Shown in pieces: positions 57,561-64,000 of a stretch of DNA of 64,000 bases. Both the position numbers and the translations under genes were made by a program. Where the stretch lies: positions 86,900,501 to 86,964,500 of the forward strand of contig JAWZYU010000011.1 of NCBI GenBank assembly GCA_038380435.1, written 5' to 3'. Source of the DNA: Ryuthela nishihirai (taxonomy: Eukaryota; Arthropoda; Arachnida; Araneae; Heptathelidae). The notes beneath the pieces are model-generated. The model worked only from the letters and a program-made list of their open reading frames with translations, did no database searches and was not told the DNA's origin. Numbering within the stretch: the stretch's first letter is position 1; every line of letters starts with the position of its first letter.

Positions 57561-58223
57561 CTGTGAATTTTGTTTATACCATTCATGAATTGGAATGTAA
57601 TCATCCTGTAATCATTAATCTGTGTATTAAATGGTTCCGGCACTAATCTCTTTCTCTTTCTGTTGTATGTCTTCCATGGTTTGCCAGTTGTTACAGCATT
57701 TTGTGGTGACAGTGCATCAAATTTTCAAATTTGCATTTTACAACCTTCCAACCTCTCATTTCATGTGTACCCAGTGTTGTTTCCTACTAATTAGAAGATG
57801 CTTTACAATTTCCATTTTTTCTATATATCTCTTTGTTACTGAGTTTGGTTTATTAACTTCCTAGATTTACCACTAGGGTTGCTACAGTCACTGCCATTCG
57901 ATTGACCATGGTAACTTTCCTATAGGTGTGCTAACAGTTGCACCATTTTAGGACCCTTTAGTAAAAAGTTATTTGGGTGTTTTAAGACTTTCCATTGACC
58001 TCTATATTTAAATACTGTGAGTGCCGTCTCTTAAAATAGTGTTTTAACTGTTTTTAATGCTTTCTGTGATAAATTTAAAGACTATTTAAACACATATTTT
58101 ACTTTGAACTGAAGTGTAAAAAAATACTTTAAGAGTATTTGATTTTGTAATAGTTTGCTTTATTCTCAAATGTAGTGTACTCTTTTTTTTATTCCTTTTG
58201 ATGATAAATTATTATATTTTTAG
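57561..58223. other. Presumed intron sequence
   Basis: T-rich sequence leading to a strong acceptor (tattatatttttag) before 58224. The 77-codon open frame at 57631 is low-complexity and hydrophobic without exon signals. Confidence 0.4.
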
Positions 58224-58449
58224 ATTGATCTTTTAGGAGAAAGATACAAACCTAATGAACGTTGGCATTACATAAAAATGCCAAGCCTGTTTCAAAGACT
58301 GACAACTTTTGCTTCTTTTAACATTTTGAACGTACCCCTCACAGATAATGTAGTTTTTTATAATCTCACTTTACCTAATATTGGTGGTGTTTGGGAAGCT
58401 TGCACTATTACATTAGAAAATCGAATTTGCCGTGCTGGAACTGTTGTCG
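58224..58449 (+). CDS. Candidate internal host exon, 226 bp
   Basis: Acceptor ...atttttag ends at 58223 and donor g|gtaagata starts at 58450. Open in phase 0 at its start and phase 1 at its end. Peptide pieces: IDLLGERYKPNERWHYIKMP, SLFQRLTTFASFNILNVPLT, NVVFYNLTLPNIGGVWEACT, ITLENRICRAGTVVG. NLT is a possible N-glycosylation site and two cysteines lie 15 residues apart, suiting an extracellular or lumenal domain. The start phase matches the end phase of the exon at 24954, so both may belong to one gene with a 33-kb intron. Protein not identified. Confidence 0.55.
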
Positions 58450-59283
58450 GTAAGATATATTTTCTAAATGTTTTATATTGTTAAGTACTAAATGTAATAT
58501 GATAAGTATGCATAATCTCTTAAACTATAGTTTAATATAACTGATTTTAATGCTTTCTATGATAAGTTGTTTTACTTCTGAGTGCCACTTTTTTGTACAC
58601 ATTGAGCTCTATAGCCAGGTTACAAGGGCTCAAAGAAGGTTGGCGAAGGAAATCCACTGAACAGCTGTTGAAAGACAGATGGTAGCCCACATCAATGCCA
58701 TCCAGTGTGTTTTTAACCTTTCCAGTGTCCAGCCTGAAAAACAGGTTTCCATCCAGGGGTCTATTTTCTCACTATTCTCAGCCATTAAAAAATTTAACTT
58801 TAGAACTTTTTTGCCAAATAACTAATGAAAGGAATTATGGCATGTTGTATACCAAATTAATCAACATTTAATTCTAGATTTTCCGAAAATCAAGTATTTA
58901 ACAAAAAAGACCATATATTTTATTTTAATAGTACTTTTTTAGAGTCATGTAGTAAAAAAATGCATCTGGCAACACAAATAAAAAATTATTAAAAAAACAA
59001 AACAAAAAACTAATAGACAGAAATGATTACAATGCATAAATAGATTAACTACATATTTCTGAATAATAAAAAAATTTTTTTTGGTTCCAAGTAAATATTT
59101 CTCTCATTTTATAATTTTTTTCTTGGTATCATACTTTGAGAAAATTCCAGGCTTTTAGCGAATTGTGCTGAGTTACATAAACTTTAGAATATTTTGAAGA
59201 AATAACCAATCAACAGAAATAGGTCATGTTATATGCCAAATTAAACAGAATTTAATTACAAATCGTATGAAAATAAATAATAT

Positions 59284-59777
59284 TATTACGACAGAAGGAA
59301 TCTGGCATCCGAAAGCAAAAAGAATCAGCCAACGAATTAGAACTTTGGAAGAATTTGAAGAAGAACAGTGGAGTGTGTAACGGTGGTGAGTTCGAAAAAG
59401 GATGGTTAGATGGTCTGAGACAGTGCACATTAAGTAAAAATAAGTATCTTTTATGTGATGTGTGCGCGGGCGGTCGTTTTGTTCTGCTAGTGTGATAAGT
59501 TAATGAACTAGCACAGGACGAGAATTTGTTTACGTCTGAAGATGTTCAAGTTACATGGTAAATCAAGTAAAGAGGTAGTATTTAGTAGAATAGATAGAGC
59601 TGATGTTGTGTACTCTGTGTAGGAAGGTTGATGACTTATGCATGATAGTAGTTAATTTGTTTATAAGGTACTTCATCCATATTTTCTTTGTAACAATTTG
59701 CCTTGTATTGAATTTGGTTTTAAAATATAGTTATTAATACTCACGCCCAGTGCCAATCCATTTTGTAATTCGCAACA
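59284..59777 (+). mobile_element. Solo LTR, family B, plus orientation
   Basis: Starts TATTACGACAG (TG changed to TA) and ends TTCGCAACA, flanked by atat at 59280-59283 and 59778-59781. Shares GCACAGGACGAGAATTTG and other blocks with the minus copy at 6136-7080. Confidence 0.75.
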
Positions 59778-59987
59778 ATATGAACAAATTTGCAAGCATA
59801 TTGATTTTAATAAGTCTTTTTCAATGTGACATAGTGAAATGCGCACTATACAATTAAGGCCTCGTTTTGGAAAACCTGCTGAATAAAAATAGTTAAATTA
59901 TATATTTATCAAAAGGAAATTTCTTCCCGAATAATATAATATTCAACCTGAAATAGGATTTTTATTTCTTTTGATGATTCTTTTCAG

Positions 59988-60073
59988 TATCTTATATTTT
60001 AAACACAGCCAGTGTGCCAACACAAAGTGACTTGGACTTCTCACAGTCACAGGATTTTCTGAACTGGTTATGA
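59988..60073 (+). CDS. Possible terminal exon (weak)
   Basis: A good acceptor (tttcttttgatgattcttttcag) ends at 59987. Read in the phase left by the 58224 exon, it is open for 27 codons (YILNTASVPTQSDLDFSQSQ inside) to a TGA at 60071-60073. Because it lies inside the TTAA element it may be a chance match or an exonised TE. Transcript data would decide. Confidence 0.22.
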
Positions 60074-60377
60074 AATAGAAAAAAACTTCCTTGACTGCTT
60101 TTTTTTACTGAACATTAGGAATTTCTTCTTTGGGTGTTGAAGTTGGGGTGATCTTAGCTAAGTGCAGAAAGGTTTGTGCAGCAAGGACCTTCCCAAAATT
60201 GTACTCCCAAATGATGGCAGATTTCTGTAGCAAGGAAGTCTATTTTGCTTCCGTATCCAAGACATGCAATTTCAGAAAATGGTACAAGCTAAAAGTTTTT
60301 TTATTAAAAAAGCAAGAAATAATTAAAGAAAAATTACATATAACCTAATGGGATGTTAAATAAAATATCCGCAATAA

Positions 60378-60880
60378 CTTTTAAGTCAGCCTCCGATCTA
60401 GCATAACTCGGAAAGATCAATAAATCTGGACTCAAACCTAGGTCCCTTTCATCAGCAGCCAAGCAAGCTAACCACTAGGTCATGGGACTTTATTATTATA
60501 GTTTCAGCTTTCATTTCTTAAACTTATTTTAGTATATGGAAATGTTTAAATAAATCTTTTCACTTATCATAGGAGTTAACCTCCACCCTGCCCACAGTAA
60601 AAGGGACACCAAATGGTCCTGGAACCATTGGTGTCCCTTTTACTTAAATCCTTTTAATAATTTCCCTTTTACTTGGATTTTAAGCCAGCCTCCAATATAG
60701 CATAACTCAGAAAGGTCAATAAATCAGGACTCAAACCTAGGTCCCTTTCATCAGCAGCCAAGATTTCCCTTTTTATAATTTCCCTTTTACTTGGATTTTA
60801 AGCCAGCCTCTGATCTAGCATAACTCGGAAAGATCAATAAATCAGGACTCAAACCTAGGTCCCTTTCATCAGCCAATCGA
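60378..60880. repeat. Duplicated SINE2-derived blocks, about 110-bp unit, three copies
   Basis: The phrase TAGCATAACTC followed by GGACTCAAACCTAGGTCCC and TTTCATCAGC occurs at about 60400, 60700 and 60825, each preceded by AAGCCAGCCTC. This is the inverted SINE2 B-box region plus adjoining sequence. The last two are head-to-tail with TTTCCCTTTTACTTGGATTT between them. A related non-SINE block (TTTGCTTCC, TATCCAAGAC ... ACATATAACCTAATG) is also duplicated at 60245 and 60930. Confidence 0.75.
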
Positions 60881-62440
60881 AAGATCACTAACTAATGGAA
60901 GTAAATCTACAGAAATTAATTTGCTTCCATATCCAAGACTTCATTTATTTTTAGAAAATGATACTAGATCCAAGTTTTACTGGAAAAGTAATAGATAATA
61001 AAATAAAAATTAACATATAACCTAATGCAATGTTAAAATATCCACAGCAACAAGTTGTAGGTTGGCCATGCGATGTAGCATAACTATGAAAAAAATCAAT
61101 ACTTATCGATTGGCCAAAAGATCGCAAATTTCTGAAAATAAATTTACTGAAATGAAAACTAAATAAAAAAAAAAATTAAATACCCCCTCATGCAGCTGCT
61201 TGCTACAGAGGTCTGACAGGAACCTGTCAGTTTATATGCCATAGTAGAAGGTCTGTGAGGATGGCAGGACCTCAGCAGAAAAACAACACACACATCCATG
61301 CCTTACCCGGGGCTCGAACCTAGGTCCCTTAGATTAGTAGCCAAGCGTGCTAACCACTTGGCCGTGGGACGCCTAACTAAGTTTAAATATAAAAAAAAAA
61401 TACTAACTTTACAAAGAGTATCCAATATACTGGACCAAAACTGTAAAAAACATAGCACACGGAACGTAGATAGCATGTGTCAGCCATCTGCATCTTGTTT
61501 GCCTCAGTGAAGCATAACTAATTAAATGCAGCTGCAACCAGAATTTGTAAAAAGGATGTGTTTACTTCCAGTTTCGATTTTGAAGGCGGGAAAGATGCAT
61601 AGAATGCTGGGGAAAATGATAAAGATAACTTGGGAATACTGAATTAGGTTTATTACAGAAAAGAGTGTGAAACGGATTAAAAAATGGCAGTATGTATTTT
61701 GTAATTACTTCCAAAATCTATCGTTTTAAAAAATAGCAGTTTTTTTTTGTTAATTTTTAGGAGATTTTCGAAAATTTCAGGAAATATTTGTTGATAACAG
61801 TTCAAATCAAACTTGTGAGCTTAAATCAGAAGATTGCTTCAGCAAATAGGAAAGTTAACAAGCAAATCGGCAATACCGTTTAGTGCTTCTAAGAAATGAC
61901 AATCACATGGCTTTATAAGATTATTTATATTGCAGTTTAATAAAATACGGATCAAATTAAAAAACAAAATATTATTTTTGGAGCCTGAATTATATATTTT
62001 TATAAGATATATATATATATAAAATTACAATCGTAAGTTTAATTTTTTAAAAATCAATATTTTTTTTGTACTAAAAACGTATACATATGTCATTGGTTCC
62101 TCAATTTAGATTCTCCATACATGTACAAATGGCTTTGACACTGGAAGGGTTAATGTGCACAAGGTATGGCTCTCCAGCAGATGAGGCTACGGTTTAACAT
62201 CCCATCCAACATATGGCAGCCTTTCCAGGACCATTGGTGTCCCTTTTACTGTGGGCAGGGTGGAGGTTAACTCCTATGATAAGTGAAAAGATTTATTTAA
62301 ACATTTCCATATACTAAAATAAGTTTAAGAAATGAAAGCTGAAACTATAATAATAAAGTCCCATGACCTAGTGGTTAGCTTGCTTCGCTGCTGATGAAAG
62401 GGACCTAGGTTTGAGTCCTGCATAAGACATGGATGTCTGT
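60429..62440. repeat. Inverted duplication, arms about 200 bp
   Basis: 60429-60628 and 62226-62425 are near-identical reverse complements. Each arm holds a SINE1 body piece, a shared non-repeat stretch of about 90 bases (TGATAAGTGAAAAGATTTAT region) and the SINE2 head. The shared stretch outside the SINEs shows duplication of a locus, not two independent SINE insertions. One arm is inside the TTAA element, the other outside it. The inner arm ends in a 16-bp hairpin, 60596-60611 / 60629-60644. Confidence 0.85.
61176..61378 (-). mobile_element. SINE2, full-length minus copy
   Basis: On the minus strand: GCGTCCCACGGCCAAGTGG head with A box, GGTTCGAGCCCC B box, body with CTGCTGAGGTCCTGCC and AGACCTTCTAC, and an end AGCTGCATGAGGGGGTATTT followed by a T-rich tail. 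Possible 8-bp TSD actaaata / actaagtt. Pol III-type promoter elements look intact. Confidence 0.8.
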
Positions 62441-62545
62441 GTTATCTTTCTGCTGAGGTCTCGCCTTCCTAACTGACCTTCTCTATGATATAAACAGAAG
62501 GCTCCTGTCATATCTCTGTGGCAAACAGCTGCTTGAAGAGATATT
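62358..62545 (+). mobile_element. SINE2, plus copy
   Basis: GTCCCATGACCTAGTGGTTAGC head, B box GGTTTGAGTCC, body TCTGCTGAGGTCTCGCC, and end CAGCTGCTTGAAGAGATATT. Its head is the outer arm of the inverted duplication. Confidence 0.8.
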
Positions 62546-62860
62546 TATTACATTTAAGATACATAGTACCTGCCCCAAACAGTGTTTAAGAAAAAATATT
62601 GTTTCTGTCAGGCTTGTACACAATTTGACAATTATCTCCAGTGCCTACATAATGGGAATGCATTCCAGTTTCTGCAAATCCTCGTGTTAATAAGCACATA
62701 TAGGAAGCTTTAGAACTTGCCATATGAGGGCAGTACTATTCCGCAGTAAGCTAACCTACACTAATGGTAAGTATATAGCGATCTGGTCAAAGTCATATGG
62801 TAAAGAATTAAGACAGATGGCTAATCAAATACAATAAACTAGACTCTTAGAGATATAATG

Positions 62861-63319
62861 AGGTGGGGGTGGCTCAGTCGGTAGTGTGCTAGGCTTGTAA
62901 TCTGCAGTTCCCAGGCTCAGTCTCAGCTGGGGCATGATTGAGATTTATCTCCGCAAAACTCCCCACCCTGCACACAGTCAGTAGGGGACACCAATGGGCT
63001 TGGAAAGGCCGCTGTCCTTTGGATGGGACGTCAAGCTTTGGCCCCGTATGCGGCAGAGCCATACCCTGTGCAGTTATTGAACATGGGTATGGCTCTCCCA
63101 CAATGTTCGTTAGTTGTGCATTCTCTGCAACCTTCATTAGGTGTGCATGTTAAAGAACATGTTGGATGGCCTTTACAGGAGACTACCATCTGTCTCCCAA
63201 CAGCTGTTCCAGTGGATCCCTCCCCCAACCTTCTCTGAGCCTTCAGGGTCCTTATGACCTGACCATTTATCCCATTATGTGCAAAAAAGTGCTGCTCACA
63301 GGTAAAACAACCAACCAAC
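62861..63319 (+). mobile_element. SINE1 with an internal rearrangement
   Basis: TSD tagagatataatg at 62848-62860 and 63320-63332. Longer than the other copies because of about 80 extra bases at 63072-63150, including a snap-back pair AGAGCCATACCC (63055-63066) / GGGTATGGCTCT (63085-63096). The tail, GGTAAAACAACCAACCAAC, is the closest of all SINE1 tails to that of the I-type LINE. Confidence 0.9.
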
Positions 63320-63514
63320 TAGAGATATAATGGGAATAATCATTTCAATTCTCTATAATGAAGAATATGTTTAAAAATAATCATGTGACGATTGAAAATT
63401 ATTATCCATTAAAATCCAAAACTAAAGTGTTTACCCAATACTATAATTGACCGGTAATTCTTTAAAGAACAAATTTAATTTTTTTCCCAAAGCAATTCTT
63501 TACCTAATATAATA

Positions 63515-64000
63515 CACTGCTCACAAAAATTAGGGGATATTTCAAAATGAATATGAAGCGATAAAAAAAGAATCATTTGAATTGTTTTTATTAAACAAGA
63601 ACATCAGAAAAGCAAACGACAAGTCAAAGAAAGTTGTTCAATTATGCAAATGAGATGCAAACTCGATTGTCGTGATTGAGTAGCAAGTGACATATTGGTG
63701 GGGGTGAACAGAAGCATGTCAAACTGGATGAGAGTGGCACACATTGACTGTTCAGTAGGGTGTATGGTCACCCAAGACTGCCAAAAACACACTGACAGCG
63801 ATGGGACATGGACAGGATCAGAATGTCCAGCAGTTCTTGTGGGATCCTCTGCCACTCTTGCTCCAGGGCAACTTCCAGCTCAAGACGTTTTGTGGGAGGC
63901 ATTGGACAGTTTGCCAGATGTCTTCCCAGTGCATCCCAAGCATGTTCAATGGGATTCTGGTCTGGAGAACGTGAGGGCCAGTCCATGCGTTCGATTCCTG
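63515..64000 (-). mobile_element. Tc1-like transposon, C-terminal end, leaving the window
   Basis: Begins after TA (63513-63514) with CACTGCTCACAAAAATTAGG, a typical Tc1-like terminal repeat. The minus-strand frame 63986-63768 encodes the transposase end: MDWPSRSPDQNPIEHAWDAL, RHLANCPMPP, LEQEWQRIPQELLD. The SPDxNPIEHxWD segment holds the last catalytic acidic residue of the DDE triad. The frame appears open to the window edge, so this could be a younger element; the rest lies outside. Confidence 0.88.

Larger units (their letters stand above)
58717..62149. mobile_element. TTAA-flanked element, 3.4 kb, inserted in SINE1
   Basis: Ends CCTTTCCAGTGTC (58717) and, inverted, CCCTTCCAGTGTC (62149), with a TTAA duplication in a SINE1 whose two halves fit together. 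The interior holds a family B solo LTR, SINE2 copies, duplicated blocks and an inverted copy of the sequence outside its right end, but no piggyBac-like transposase frame. Either a non-autonomous element that accumulated insertions or a composite carrying captured flanking DNA. Confidence 0.7.
58605..62275 (-). mobile_element. SINE1, minus orientation, split by a TTAA element
   Basis: The 3' half lies at 58605-58716 and the middle at 62150-62275, both inverted. The break is exactly in the conserved ACGTTAAAGAAC of the SINE body: TTAA at 58713-58716 and at 62150-62153. The tRNA head is missing or replaced beyond 62275. Confidence 0.8.

Noticed and set aside
60130..60348. Small gene of 72 codons (starting MGVEVGVILAK)
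   Set aside because: No splice or start context, no recognised domain; part of it is duplicated in a non-coding block at about 60930. It lies inside the TTAA element.

Overview
This is eukaryotic, AT-rich, repeat-choked DNA with no bacterial or phage signature. The mix of elements suggests an invertebrate, most likely an arthropod (possibly a chelicerate). It holds an I-type LINE with an RNase H domain, an RTE-like LINE of the kind often mislabelled craniofacial-development-protein-2-like, a Penelope element with a GIY-YIG endonuclease, Gypsy elements, Tc1/mariner elements and tRNA-headed SINEs. That assignment is inference. Only two convincing host exons are visible (24954-25130 and 58224-58449, + strand, compatible phase), so most of the window may be one long TE-filled intron.

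Layout. 1-3784: old I-type LINE copy 1, with a TTAA-flanked MITE in its 3' UTR. 3785-9144: spacer with an RTE scrap, a SINE1 and a solo LTR that contains a second solo LTR. 9155-15134: full-length but frameshifted I-type LINE copy 2 with a target-site duplication (TSD). 15145-20250: a SINE candidate, a 35-bp minisatellite, a decayed multicopy protein gene interrupted by SINE2, and an RTE scrap. 20650-24405: internally deleted RTE copy R2 (with SINE1) and a mariner-like element. 24954-25130: host exon. 25332-28175: Tc1 end, RTE copy R4 interrupted by a Penelope-like element. 28650-38065: RTE copy R3 split by I-type LINE copy 3. 38632-53561: one Gypsy element, about 4 kb of own sequence in each half, blown up to 14.8 kb by nested insertions. 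53565-57560: second Gypsy scrap, TTAA element, mariner-like element interrupted by a hAT MITE. 58224-58449: host exon. 58605-63319: SINEs, a 3.4-kb TTAA element, LTR and local duplications. 63515-64000: Tc1-like element running off the end.

How parts relate. Autonomous LINEs appear paired with SINEs: SINE1 shares the AACC-type tail and the 9-13 bp TSDs of the I-type LINE, and SINE2 shares the terminal GCTGCTTGAGG of the RTE. Four TTAA-flanked elements with CCCTTT-type ends and no visible transposase look like non-autonomous piggyBac-type passengers. A recurring theme is short, near-perfect inverted duplications (snap-back hairpins) that are absent from the sister copy of the same element. I found no gene system that I would call a new pathway; the unusual content is the architecture and mutation pattern of the repeats. 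All boundaries were read by eye by comparing copies within the window; no database search was possible.
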